Source: Thalassotalea_H castellviae (GTDB lineage Bacteria; Pseudomonadota; Gammaproteobacteria; Enterobacterales; Alteromonadaceae). Taken from it: 64,000 nucleotides of DNA. Where the stretch lies: the NCBI RefSeq assembly GCF_031846185.1, contig NZ_JAVRIF010000002.1, forward strand, positions 496,001 to 560,000, read 5' to 3'. Positions 28,334-37,616 of the stretch are shown here, one piece after another. How positions within the stretch are numbered: position 1 is the first letter of the stretch; each line of letters opens with the position of its first letter. Made by a program: the position numbers and the translations under genes. The notes beneath the pieces are model-generated. The model worked only from the letters and a program-made list of their open reading frames with translations, did no database searches and had not been told where the DNA came from.

Positions 28334-28366
28334 GTACAAAAAAGCGTTTATTTAAATAAACGCTTT
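28334..28366 (-). terminator. Terminator for the SYLF gene
   Basis: A perfect 26-bp palindrome AAAGCGTTTATTT/AAATAAACGCTTT (28341-28366). On the minus strand it is followed by a T run; on the plus strand it is followed by GGGT, so it mainly serves the minus-strand gene. Confidence 0.65.
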
Positions 28367-28414
28367 GGGTAATGAGTCTTGATTGGAAATGACGTTTTCA
28401 GAACGAAGTGAAAA

Positions 28415-28963
28415 TTAATTAAGATCAGAATCAACCCAATATTTTGTCCCTTGTAAAGTGGCTTGTAACGCTAATCCATTCTCGGTCATTTGATAAATTG
28501 ACACGCCGTTTACCACAGTGACAGCTTTACTCCCTTCTGCGCCTTTTTTACCTGATTTTGCAGCAACATCCGCTTGACCTGAAAAATCCCAGCCGTATTC
28601 AATAAAGTCATTTAAGGCATCGCGAGTATGGAAAATAAACACGGCACTAAAGTCTTTTACTCCAAAGCCTATTCCAATGCCTGCAGAGCCCATATTCATA
28701 TATGTATTCTTACCTGATTGATTATCATGTACGACTCCACTACCGCCTCCAGCAGAAAAAAAGACTAAATTAACACCAATATTTGAAAACACAGCATAGC
28801 CTTTTGCCTCCGCTATTTTTTCTTTTACGCTCGGCTCTTCTTGATAAAGTTTGGCTAATACGTCTTTACTCATATCAAGCACTTCTTGTCGATCAGCTTG
28901 TTTATCCGCGAGCACATTCAACGATATCAATGCGCAGATCATAACTATTAAATATTTTTTCAT
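28415..28963 (-). CDS. SYLF (YSC84-like) domain protein, exported
   Basis: 182 residues with signal peptide ending at NVLA/DK. The rest is the SYLF lipid-binding fold: AKGYAVFSNIGVNLVFFSAGGGSGVV, GSAGIGIGFGVKDFSAVFIFHTRDALNDFI, and the terminal ALQATLQGTKYW. Eukaryotic relatives bind phosphoinositides; the bacterial role is unknown, presumably envelope-lipid related. GGAAAG precedes the start. Single gene with its own terminator. Confidence 0.85.
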   Translation of the reverse strand: MKKYLIVMICALISLNVLADKQADRQEVLDMSKDVLAKLYQEEPSVKEKIAEAKGYAVFSNIGVNLVFFSAGGGSGVVHDNQSGKNTYMNMGSAGIGIGFGVKDFSAVFIFHTRDALNDFIEYGWDFSGQADVAAKSGKKGAEGSKAVTVVNGVSIYQMTENGLALQATLQGTKYWVDSDLN

Positions 28964-29072
28964 TAAACTTTCCTTACGTGAAATAAACTCTAATATTCAA
29001 AATACAACTTCAACTGCTCAGTAAAAACACCTGAGGCCCTGCTCAATAATTTATAAGTTTAGTTGAATATCG

Positions 29073-29870
29073 TTAACTTCCTTTCTTGATTGCAGTAACC
29101 ATTTCATAAGCGGCTTGAATATCCTGTGTTTTTTGTTTAGCAACATCCATCATTTCTGGCGGTAACCCCTTCGCAACTAATTTATCTGGGTGATGTTGTG
29201 CCATCAATTTACGATAAGCTTTTTTGATTTCTTGACTTGTACTAGATTTATTCACCCCTAATAACTTATAAGCATTATCTAACTGTTGTGTCGTAGCAGG
29301 ACCTTTAGCACTTTGTTGATGAAAATTAGCACCAGCGATGATCATCTCTAATAATTGGTCTAACTGATGAACTGAAAAGCCTAAAATTTTGGCGATACGG
29401 TGTAACGCTTCTCGCTCAGCGATATCTAAATCACCATCGGCAAACGCTACTTGGATTTGTATCTCAAGAAAAAGTAACAATAAATCTTGTCGATTAAAGC
29501 AACTACGTTTGAATTTTTTTAATTGTTCATCAAGTGGAAAACCCGCCATTTTCCCTTCTCGAAAAGCATCTTGCGCTTGTTGTTTCATTTCGCTATTTAA
29601 GCCCAACTTATCCATATAAGCGCTAGCAAAAGCAATTTCATGTTGTGTTACTTGGCCGTTAGCCTTAGCAACAAACCCCATGGCCGCAAAAGTGCTATAA
29701 AAGAAATTCGCCTGACGAGTTTCATCGGTTTGTTTGGCGAGTCCGTCAAAGTCAAAGCCACTGCCTTGATCAAAACGGTGTCCTAACCATAATCCTAACA
29801 GAGCACCAAAAATATTTTTGCTCAACATAAAGCCAAATAAAAAACCAAATACTTTACCCCAAATCCTCAT
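29073..29870 (-). CDS. djlA: Membrane-anchored co-chaperone DjlA
   Basis: 265 residues, similar to E. coli DjlA (271). An N-terminal Gly-rich transmembrane segment (GKVFGFLFGFMLSKNIFGALLG split across 5-30) is followed by a TerB-like central domain (about 55-165) and a C-terminal J domain (about 200-262) with the HPD tripeptide (AQHHPDKL). It stimulates DnaK at the inner membrane. Its start directly abuts the stop of murU, so the three genes djlA, murU and amgK form one unit. Confidence 0.93.
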   Translation of the reverse strand: MRIWGKVFGFLFGFMLSKNIFGALLGLWLGHRFDQGSGFDFDGLAKQTDETRQANFFYSTFAAMGFVAKANGQVTQHEIAFASAYMDKLGLNSEMKQQAQDAFREGKMAGFPLDEQLKKFKRSCFNRQDLLLLFLEIQIQVAFADGDLDIAEREALHRIAKILGFSVHQLDQLLEMIIAGANFHQQSAKGPATTQQLDNAYKLLGVNKSSTSQEIKKAYRKLMAQHHPDKLVAKGLPPEMMDVAKQKTQDIQAAYEMVTAIKKGS

Positions 29871-30584
29871 TTATCCCTTGCCCTGTATGTGTTTATTAAG
29901 TTGTTGCAATCGTTCTGGCGTACCAACATCTGTCCATAAGCCAGACAATTTTTCTCCGCTAATTTGCTGTTTTTCCATGGCCGCTTTTAAAATAGGTGCT
30001 AATGGCATTACTTTATTGTCGAGATAAGCCTGAAAAAGTGACGGTCGATATAAGCCAATGCCACTAAAGGTAAAGCAGTGTTGCTGTAATGCTGTTTCTC
30101 CTTTCATTTCAGCTTGCTGCTTATTCTGTAACTCGCCATCTTTTAAAAAAAAGTCGCCGGACAAATTATGTGCAGGATTATCTACCAGCCATAAGTGCGC
30201 TTGTTGTTGTTCTGTTAACTTGGGTAATTGCGAGAAATCATAATCGATATATATATCGCCATTGACCACTAAAAAAGGTTCGTTTTTCTCTGCTAACTTC
30301 GGCAAAGCTTTGATAATGCCGCCAGCTGTTTCTAACGCACCGTCCTTCTCCCAACTGTACTGAATATTCACCCCAAATTTTTCACCGTTTTGCAAATACT
30401 CAACAATACATTCTCCAAGCCATGCGAGGTTAATGACGATATCGCTGACACCAATATTTGCTAATTTCTTGATGTGATATTCAATCAATGGGATACCCGC
30501 AACCTTGAGTAAGGGTTTAGGAAGATGATCGGTTAAAGGTCGCATTCTTTCGCCACGACCCGCGGCTAAAATCATTGCTTTCAT
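29871..30584 (-). CDS. murU: N-acetylmuramate alpha-1-phosphate uridylyltransferase
   Basis: 237 residues. The nucleotidyltransferase signature AMILAAGRGERMRPLT and KPLLKVAGIPLIEYH lie at the N-terminus; VNGDIYIDYDF carries the metal-binding Asp. The family makes UDP-MurNAc from MurNAc-1-phosphate in the peptidoglycan-recycling bypass known from Pseudomonas putida, which avoids de novo MurA/MurB. It overlaps amgK by 4 bp (ATGA), the same arrangement as in Pseudomonas, and sits divergent from lptD as it commonly does. Confidence 0.9.
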   Translation of the reverse strand: MKAMILAAGRGERMRPLTDHLPKPLLKVAGIPLIEYHIKKLANIGVSDIVINLAWLGECIVEYLQNGEKFGVNIQYSWEKDGALETAGGIIKALPKLAEKNEPFLVVNGDIYIDYDFSQLPKLTEQQQAHLWLVDNPAHNLSGDFFLKDGELQNKQQAEMKGETALQQHCFTFSGIGLYRPSLFQAYLDNKVMPLAPILKAAMEKQQISGEKLSGLWTDVGTPERLQQLNKHIQGKG

Positions 30585-31585
30585 ACTGCTGCTTCCGCCA
30601 TTTTTTGAGATAACTTAGGCATAACCGTATTGGTCACTAATGATTCAAGAAAATAACACTCTGGATATTGTGCACTGATATCAACAATATATGACAAGGT
30701 TAACGGAATATCACTTAAATAGCTGGGCTTGTCATCACGATGATATAGACGAGCGAAAATACCGCTGGCTTTGATATGACGTTGTAATCCCATCAAATCA
30801 AACCACTGTTGCCATTGTTGCGCATTAATATGTTGCAACGAAAACTGCGATGACATTCTACCAACAAAATAATCCAATAAAGGCATGATTTGTTCTCTAG
30901 GCCACTTCACATAACAATCACGCAATAATGAAACAACGTCATACGTAATAGGGCCAATTACCGCGTCTTGAAAATCAATAACCGCTAATTCATTGTCAAC
31001 CAGCATTAAGTTTCGACTATGAAAGTCTCTATGCATCACCACTTGCGGTTGTTCCAGTGCATTGCTAATCAGAAAGTCAAAACAGGTTTGTAATTGTATT
31101 TCTTGTTCGTGTGTCAGTTGAATATCTAAATGTTTATGGAGTAACCATTTTGAAAATATATCCAATTCTAATTGGACAAATGCTTTATCATAAACAGGTA
31201 AATTCTGTTGAGGAATGGATGCGATTTTTGGCAATAACAATATTGCTTGCTGATAGTGTATAGCCATATTGTCTAACGTTAACACGGTTGACAATTCGCA
31301 ATTGCCCAAATCACTTAAACACATAAAACCTTGCTGTTCATCACAAGCAAGTACTTCTGGTACCTTAACTCCTACTTGTGTTAATTGCTTTTGCACAGAT
31401 AAAAACGCGGAGTTATTACATTTATCAACAGGAGAGTCTACCGCAATAAACGACTGTTCATCTTTCTGAAAACGAAAATAGCGTCGAAATCCCGCGTCAC
31501 CATTCATCGAAGTTAATACGCACTTCTCTAGTAAAAAAAAGTCCATTAACCACTGCGTTAATTGCTTTTGCCTTAAATTTTCCAA
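30581..31585 (-). CDS. amgK: N-acetylmuramate/N-acetylglucosamine kinase AmgK
   Basis: An aminoglycoside-phosphotransferase-like kinase with MNGDAGFRRYFRF near the N-terminus, the catalytic MHRDFHSRNLML and metal-binding VIDFQDAVIGP. It phosphorylates MurNAc (and GlcNAc) at the anomeric position for MurU. I favour a TTG start at 31585 (MENLRQKQL), with AGGTGG 5 nt upstream, giving 334 residues; a GTG at 31594 would add three. It is first of the amgK-murU-djlA unit, 145 bp from the divergent lptD. Confidence 0.88.
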   Translation of the reverse strand: MENLRQKQLTQWLMDFFLLEKCVLTSMNGDAGFRRYFRFQKDEQSFIAVDSPVDKCNNSAFLSVQKQLTQVGVKVPEVLACDEQQGFMCLSDLGNCELSTVLTLDNMAIHYQQAILLLPKIASIPQQNLPVYDKAFVQLELDIFSKWLLHKHLDIQLTHEQEIQLQTCFDFLISNALEQPQVVMHRDFHSRNLMLVDNELAVIDFQDAVIGPITYDVVSLLRDCYVKWPREQIMPLLDYFVGRMSSQFSLQHINAQQWQQWFDLMGLQRHIKASGIFARLYHRDDKPSYLSDIPLTLSYIVDISAQYPECYFLESLVTNTVMPKLSQKMAEAAV

Positions 31586-31729
31586 AAATACCACCTATCA
31601 CTATCTATAGCAGCCAATATAACCAATTCGCATGACAAAGAAAATTGCTATATTATTAATGCGTTTAACGTTAAAATATCTTCTGATACGCAAAATGCGT
31701 AAAAATGAATTTCACTTATCGGATTTTTA

Positions 31730-34009
31730 ATGCCTTTTTCCCGCACATTGCTATTATTTTTTATTGGCACCCTGATAACAAATACCGTTTCTGCTCAAGC
31801 TGAAAATGTTCTAAATAACAGTGCGATTAGCTGTCCTATTCCTGTGCATCCGCCAATCGGTACATTGGATAATAATTTTGACCTCAATGCTCTAAATATT
31901 TTATCAAAATCATCGATGATCAAAAAAAATCAAGTGGCGAAATTTTCAGGAGGAGTAACATTATTCAATCAAGCTCATACAATTAAAGCGGATGATATAG
32001 AAATAAATCGTGAAAATGCTTTAATTAATGCACAAGGCAATATTCATTTTCAAAACCAAGGCGTTGATATTTTTGCTTCTCAATTAAGTGCCAGTAAAGC
32101 AATGCAAGCCACCTTATTATCAAACTCGTCTTACCAACTTGCGGGAAATCCTGGCCACGGAAGTGCTGCAGAAATATCGGTAAATACTGATGGTACTCTG
32201 TCTTTAATTGATTCGAGTTTTACAACTTGTTACGGCGAAACACCAGATTGGCAAATGAAGGCCAGTGAAATTAATATTTCGGTGAGTGAAAACTACGGTG
32301 AAGCCTATAACGCTCGCTTTAAAGTCTTTGATATTCCAGTACTTTACATTCCTTATTTTACTTTCCCTGTTAATAATGAAAGAAAATCAGGCTTTTTATA
32401 CCCTAAAATTAGCACCACGAAACGTTCAGGGCTTGAGATCGAAATTCCTTATTATTGGAATATTGCGCCAAATGTAGATGCCACTATCACCCCTAGATAC
32501 ATGTCAAAACGTGGTACTCAGTTACTGACAGAACTTCGTTATTTGTCAGGACTGCAAAACGGCTCCTTCAATATTGAATACCTAAATAAAGATGACGAAT
32601 TAAAAGCGAATAATGACCCACGATATCTAGCAAGATTTCAACATACCGGTACTTTTTCTGACAACTATCGCGCCTATGTCGATTACACAACCATTAGTGA
32701 TGACAACTATTTAGTCGATATTAAAAGTAATCAATATAACTCCAATGATGCTTACCTTTATCAAGTGGGCGAACTCGCTTTTTTTGAAAAAAATTGGCAA
32801 GCTAAAATTCAACTGCAAGATTTTGAAATACTTGGTGAACATAAAACCAGTTATAGAACGGTTCCACACATTGAATTAAATAGTTTTCAGCCTCTACCCT
32901 TTTTAAATGGGCAGTTCGACCTTTATTCAGAAATGACTCGTTTCACTACTTCTAATAGAGATTTACCTGAAGCAGAGCGATATCACTTTGAAGCAGGGGC
33001 GATTTTTCCAATATCTAGCCCCGCATGGTTCTTAAATTCAGAGTTTAAATTATTACAAACGAATTACCGTCAAAGCAGGTTATCCTCAACCAGCAAGTTA
33101 CAAGAAAGTGTCAACCGAACGATCCCAAAAGTGCGTTTTCATGGTGGCGTTAACTTTGATCGTGACATGCCCTTATTTGAACAAAACTACACACAAACCT
33201 TAGAGCCACAAATTCAATACCTTTACGTTCCAGATAAAGATCAATCGATGATTGGCGTTTATGATACTGCGACATTACAAGATGATTTTAGTGGCTTATT
33301 TAGAGATAAACGTTTTAGCGGAATAGATCGTATCGCGAAAGCGAATCAATATTCATGGGGGGTAACAAGCCGAATTTTAGACCCGTCAAGTATTGAATTG
33401 TTTCGTATGAGTGTCGGGCGAATCGTCTATTTAAATAACAGTAATATTGCTGTTGATGCCGAACAAGGTATCGCAGCCGATGAATCAGCGCTAGCGAGTG
33501 AAGTATTTATTCAATTAAGTCGAAATTGGCAGTTTAGTGGTGATATTCAATATAACACCAAAGATAACATTACCAATAAAAGCCAAACTAGCTTAGATTA
33601 CTTATTTACAAATAATCACTCAATACAATTGAACCATAGATACAGTCGTAGTGTCTCAGGTACTAAGTTAGAGCAAGCATCCCTTTTGGCAAACTTTACG
33701 ATAAATAAAGATTGGCAATTTGTTGGACGTATCGCTCAAGACTTACAAAATAAGCGTAGCCTTGAAACCTATGCAGGATTTCAATATGAAAGTTGTTGTT
33801 GGGCGATACGTTTTGCGTATCATCGCCATATCAACTCGAATATCGATGAAGAAGACTTTATTAATGAAAACCGCGATGAATTCGATAGTGGATTTATGGT
33901 ACAGTTTATCATTAAAGGATTAGGTGGTAGTCAACAACCAATAAATACCGATGAAATGTTCAACGAAAGTATTTTTGGCTATAAACGCCCCTATTTTCTC
34001 AACAATTAG
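31730..34009 (+). CDS. lptD: LPS-assembly outer-membrane protein LptD
   Basis: 759 residues. Signal peptide ending near VSAQAEN, an N-terminal jellyroll (OstA-like, about 60-190: KADDIEINRENALINAQGNIHF) and a large C-terminal barrel. The cysteines expected for the two interdomain disulfides are present: one near the N-terminus (AISCPIP), one in TTCYGE and the CC pair in ESCCWAIRF. It inserts lipopolysaccharide into the outer leaflet with LptE. First gene of the conserved lptD-surA-pdxA-ksgA-apaG-apaH cluster. Confidence 0.95.
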   Translation: MPFSRTLLLFFIGTLITNTVSAQAENVLNNSAISCPIPVHPPIGTLDNNFDLNALNILSKSSMIKKNQVAKFSGGVTLFNQAHTIKADDIEINRENALINAQGNIHFQNQGVDIFASQLSASKAMQATLLSNSSYQLAGNPGHGSAAEISVNTDGTLSLIDSSFTTCYGETPDWQMKASEINISVSENYGEAYNARFKVFDIPVLYIPYFTFPVNNERKSGFLYPKISTTKRSGLEIEIPYYWNIAPNVDATITPRYMSKRGTQLLTELRYLSGLQNGSFNIEYLNKDDELKANNDPRYLARFQHTGTFSDNYRAYVDYTTISDDNYLVDIKSNQYNSNDAYLYQVGELAFFEKNWQAKIQLQDFEILGEHKTSYRTVPHIELNSFQPLPFLNGQFDLYSEMTRFTTSNRDLPEAERYHFEAGAIFPISSPAWFLNSEFKLLQTNYRQSRLSSTSKLQESVNRTIPKVRFHGGVNFDRDMPLFEQNYTQTLEPQIQYLYVPDKDQSMIGVYDTATLQDDFSGLFRDKRFSGIDRIAKANQYSWGVTSRILDPSSIELFRMSVGRIVYLNNSNIAVDAEQGIAADESALASEVFIQLSRNWQFSGDIQYNTKDNITNKSQTSLDYLFTNNHSIQLNHRYSRSVSGTKLEQASLLANFTINKDWQFVGRIAQDLQNKRSLETYAGFQYESCCWAIRFAYHRHINSNIDEEDFINENRDEFDSGFMVQFIIKGLGGSQQPINTDEMFNESIFGYKRPYFLNN

Positions 34010-34028
34010 ATGAAGAAATCAAAATTAC

Positions 34029-35327
34029 ATGAAAACCTTATTTAAAATTTTTACCTTAACGATTGCAACCTTAAGCGTTAGTTCATTAAGCTTAGCAAAA
34101 GAAGTTGAACTAGATCGTGTTGCTGTCATCGTTAATACCGGTGTGGTACTTGAATCTGAAGTTACTGAATTAATTGATAACATTAAACAGCAAGCAGAAA
34201 AAAACAACCAAACTTTACCCCGCGATAAAGCTTTACGTGTTCAAGTTATTGATAAACTCATTGATGATACATTGGTATTAGAAATAGGTAATCGAATGGG
34301 GGTTCAGGTAAGTGATGCCCAGCTTGACGAAACAATAAGCAATATGGCGAGAGAAAATAACTTAACCCTGGAACAATTTCGCCAAGCCATTGTAAAAGAC
34401 AATATCGATTACGAAAAATATCGAGAAAATGTTCGTAAAGAATTAATTTCAGGTGAAGTTCGCCGTAGCAGCGTTCGTCGTCGTATTTACATTTCACCGC
34501 AAGAAATTGCCAACTTACTTTCAGTCATGAAAGAACAAACCAATAGCGATGTTGAATATCGTTTAGGTCATATCTTAATAGAATTTCCACCTGAGCCAAA
34601 CCAAGAAGACATGAATGCTGCAAAAGTGCGCGCTGAAAAAGTTATCGCATTATTAAATGACGGTAGTGATTTTGCTCGTATCGCCATCGCATCTTCTGGT
34701 GGTGCTAAAGCCCTTGAAGGGGGAGATTTAGGCTGGAAAAACATCAACGAAATGCCCACTCTATTCTCAGAGATTATCGAAGGAAAAGATAAGGGCACGG
34801 TATTAGGTCCAATTAGAACTGGGCTAGGATACAGTATTGTTAAAGTTGTCGATATTCGCGGCCGTCAAGTCGTTGAAATTGAAGAAGTAAACGCACGTCA
34901 TATCTTAATTACGCCATCTATTATTTTAAGTGAAGCGAAAGCAGAAGAAACATTAAAAGGCTTAAGAGAACAAATTATCTCAGGAGAAGCTGACTTTGCA
35001 GATTTAGCAAAAGAGTATTCTGACGGTCCAACATCCGTTAAAGGTGGAGAGCTAGGTTGGGCCGATCCAAGGTCTTACGACCCAGCTTTTTCATCAGCGC
35101 TTGCGGCACTCAATGTTGATGAAGTCAGTCAACCGTTCCGTTCATCCTTTGGTTGGCACATTGCCGAATTAACTGGCCGTCGTACATTAGATGCCACCAA
35201 ACAAATGAATGAAAATAAAGCACATCAACTGTTATATCAACGTAAATTTGGCATGGAAAGCGCGCGTTGGATCAAAGAATTACGCGATGAAGCATACATC
35301 GAGATTTTAGCACAGGACTCAGAATAA
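34029..35327 (+). CDS. surA: Periplasmic peptidyl-prolyl isomerase/chaperone SurA
   Basis: 432 residues with signal peptide ending at SLSLA/KEV. The N-terminal chaperone domain (VELDRVAVIVNTGVVLESEV) precedes two parvulin domains, the first about 172-275 (YRLGHILIEFP) and the second about 283-385 (NARHILITPS, KGGELGWADP). It escorts outer-membrane proteins, including LptD encoded just 19 bp upstream. Its stop shares a base with the pdxA start. Confidence 0.96.
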   Translation: MKTLFKIFTLTIATLSVSSLSLAKEVELDRVAVIVNTGVVLESEVTELIDNIKQQAEKNNQTLPRDKALRVQVIDKLIDDTLVLEIGNRMGVQVSDAQLDETISNMARENNLTLEQFRQAIVKDNIDYEKYRENVRKELISGEVRRSSVRRRIYISPQEIANLLSVMKEQTNSDVEYRLGHILIEFPPEPNQEDMNAAKVRAEKVIALLNDGSDFARIAIASSGGAKALEGGDLGWKNINEMPTLFSEIIEGKDKGTVLGPIRTGLGYSIVKVVDIRGRQVVEIEEVNARHILITPSIILSEAKAEETLKGLREQIISGEADFADLAKEYSDGPTSVKGGELGWADPRSYDPAFSSALAALNVDEVSQPFRSSFGWHIAELTGRRTLDATKQMNENKAHQLLYQRKFGMESARWIKELRDEAYIEILAQDSE

Positions 35328-36310
35328 TGGTGAGACGAATAGCAGTCACACCGGGGGAACCAGCGGGTATTGGTCCAGATCTTATTATTGAGATGGCCCA
35401 AAAAGACTGGCCAGAACAAATTATTGTCGTGGCTTCAGAACAGCTGCTAAGAAATAGAGCAAAAGCACTCAATGTCGAATTAAATTTTATTATTTATGAT
35501 GAATCACTTGCAGCAACGCCACATCAAGCAAATACGTTGACGATATTACCAATCGAGTTGGATGCACCTTGTATTATTGGTGAACTCGATTCTGCAAACG
35601 GACATTATGTTGTTGAAACATTACGTATTGCCTGTGAAAAAAATATCAATGGTGATTTTGATGCTGTCGTGACAGGACCGGTTCATAAGGGGCTTATTAA
35701 CAAAGCAGGTATCGCATTTAGTGGCCATACAGAATACTTTGCCCATCAAGCAAATTGTAGCGATGTGGTAATGATGTTAGCAACAGAAGGATTACGTGTT
35801 GCCTTAGTCACTACACATATTCCTCTGCAATATGTCTCAAAAGCAATTACCGTTGAGCGACTAAAAAAAGTCACCCAAATTCTGCACCATGATTTAGTCA
35901 CAAAATTTGGTATTGCCGCACCTAAAATTTATGTTTGCGGAATTAATCCCCATGCTGGAGAAGATGGTCATTTAGGCCGAGAGGAAATTGAAGTCATGAA
36001 TCCGGCGTTAGATGAATTACGTGCTGAAGGAATTAATGCCATTGGTCCTTTACCTGCCGATACCATCTTCCAAGAAAAATATTTATCACAAGCCGATGCT
36101 ATTTTAAGCATGTATCACGACCAAGGCTTACCTGTATTAAAATATAAAGGTTTTGGCAAATCAGTGAACATCACTTTAGGCTTACCTTTTATACGTACAT
36201 CAGTTGATCACGGTACAGCCGTTGAGTTAGCAGGAACAGGACAAGCGGATGCTGGCAGTTTTTATCAGGCGATAAATACAGCAATAACATTAGCGAACAA
36301 TCAAGCTTAA
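35327..36310 (+). CDS. pdxA: 4-hydroxythreonine-4-phosphate dehydrogenase
   Basis: 327 residues, usual length. N-terminal ITPGEPAGIGPD-type motif (VTPGEPAGIGPDL), FSGHTEYFA, GINPHAGEDGHLG with metal-binding His, YHDQGLPVLKY and the terminal TSVDHGTAVELAGTG. It catalyses an oxidation step in pyridoxal phosphate synthesis. Translationally coupled to surA by a 1-bp overlap. Confidence 0.97.
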   Translation: MVRRIAVTPGEPAGIGPDLIIEMAQKDWPEQIIVVASEQLLRNRAKALNVELNFIIYDESLAATPHQANTLTILPIELDAPCIIGELDSANGHYVVETLRIACEKNINGDFDAVVTGPVHKGLINKAGIAFSGHTEYFAHQANCSDVVMMLATEGLRVALVTTHIPLQYVSKAITVERLKKVTQILHHDLVTKFGIAAPKIYVCGINPHAGEDGHLGREEIEVMNPALDELRAEGINAIGPLPADTIFQEKYLSQADAILSMYHDQGLPVLKYKGFGKSVNITLGLPFIRTSVDHGTAVELAGTGQADAGSFYQAINTAITLANNQA

Positions 36311-36315
36311 TATAC

Positions 36316-36350
36316 ACACTAAGTGATCACACGATACGAACACTTAGTGT
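36316..36350. repeat. Long inverted repeat between pdxA and ksgA
   Basis: ACACTAAGTG (36316-36325) and CACTTAGTGT (36341-36350), perfect 10-bp arms with a 15-nt loop and no T tract. It could be a weak terminator or an mRNA processing hairpin inside the operon. Confidence 0.6.
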
Positions 36351-36365
36351 AATTTAGAGAAAATA

Positions 36366-37193
36366 ATGAGCAAAAACTCACATTTAGGTCACCAAGCTAA
36401 AAAAAGATTTGGGCAAAACTTTCTTCACAATGACGCTATTATCAGTCAAATTGTTGATGCTATTAATCCCGAGCCCAACGAAAACTTAATAGAGATTGGC
36501 CCTGGTTTAGGCGCACTAACTGAGCCAGTGATCGAGCGTGCAGGTGATATCTCTGTTGTAGAACTCGATCGCGATTTAGCGCACCGTTTACGTCATCATC
36601 CTTTTTTAGCCAAACATTTAACCATTTACGAACAAGATGCCTTAAAGTTTGATTTTGCTAGTTTAGCAACCGATGACAAGCCATTAAGAATTTTCGGTAA
36701 TTTACCCTATAATATTTCAACACCGCTTATTTTTCATTTACTGTCTTTTAAAGATAAAGTAAAAGATATGCATTTTATGCTGCAAAAAGAAGTTGTCGAG
36801 CGCATGGCTTCGGGACATAACTGTAAAGCTTTTGGTCGATTATCTATCATGACCCAATATCAATGCCAAGTAATGCCAGTGATGGAAATTGGCCCTGAAG
36901 CTTTTATGCCACCACCGAAAGTTGATTCTGCCATTGTTCGATTGATTCCGCATAAAACGATTAAAAATCCTGTTAAAGATTTAAAAGCGCTCAATCATGT
37001 TTGTTTAACTGCTTTTAATCAACGGAGAAAAACTATCAGAAATAGCTTCAAAAAACTGATACCTGTTGAACAGTTAATTGCGTTAGATCTTGACCCAACT
37101 TTACGCCCGGAAAATTTAGCATTAGATGACTATATTAAACTGGCAAATTATATTACCGATAACCCGGTAACGGACAACCCTATTAGTACTTAA
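36366..37193 (+). CDS. ksgA: 16S rRNA dimethyladenosine transferase KsgA (RsmA)
   Basis: 275 residues. The SAM-binding segment LIEIGPGLGALTEPV, the catalytic motif FGNLPYNIST and the N-terminal AKKRFGQNFLHN are all present. It dimethylates A1518 and A1519 of 16S rRNA late in 30S assembly. It lies in the conserved pdxA-ksgA-apaG-apaH order, 1 bp before apaG. Confidence 0.97.
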   Translation: MSKNSHLGHQAKKRFGQNFLHNDAIISQIVDAINPEPNENLIEIGPGLGALTEPVIERAGDISVVELDRDLAHRLRHHPFLAKHLTIYEQDALKFDFASLATDDKPLRIFGNLPYNISTPLIFHLLSFKDKVKDMHFMLQKEVVERMASGHNCKAFGRLSIMTQYQCQVMPVMEIGPEAFMPPPKVDSAIVRLIPHKTIKNPVKDLKALNHVCLTAFNQRRKTIRNSFKKLIPVEQLIALDLDPTLRPENLALDDYIKLANYITDNPVTDNPIST

Positions 37194-37194
37194 T

Positions 37195-37614
37195 ATGACT
37201 GATTTTTTATCTTCTCTAATAGAACAAAACCCAGTTCCTAGTGAAAACTCGAACGTAAAGGTTTCAATTGAAACCAATTATATTCCTGAGCATTCAAATG
37301 AACTTGAAAAACGCTACGTGTTTAGCTACACCATTACCATAACAAACAATACTGAAGAGAGTGTTAAACTACTGACACGATATTGGCTAATCACAGATGC
37401 TAATGAAGATACGTCTACGGTTGCTGGAGAAGGCGTTATTGGAAAGCAACCGGTAATTCCGCCATCTAAATCATTTATTTATACGAGCGGTTGTGTATTA
37501 AAAACTCCGGTAGGCACTATGCAAGGGCATTATCAAATGCTTACCGAGCACAATAAAAATATCCAAGTTGAAATACCAGTTTTTCGTTTAGCTTTACCAA
37601 ATATACTTAATTAA
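37195..37614 (+). CDS. apaG: ApaG (Co2+/Mg2+ efflux-associated DUF525 protein)
   Basis: 139 residues, a little longer than the usual 125 because of an N-terminal extension (MTDFLSSLIEQNP). The DUF525 beta-sandwich is clear: YVFSYTITITNNTEESVKLLTRYWLITD, GEGVIGKQPVIPP and TPVGTMQGHYQM. Biochemical role is not settled. Within the ksgA-apaG-apaH run, 2 bp before apaH. Confidence 0.92.
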   Translation: MTDFLSSLIEQNPVPSENSNVKVSIETNYIPEHSNELEKRYVFSYTITITNNTEESVKLLTRYWLITDANEDTSTVAGEGVIGKQPVIPPSKSFIYTSGCVLKTPVGTMQGHYQMLTEHNKNIQVEIPVFRLALPNILN

Positions 37615-37616
37615 TT

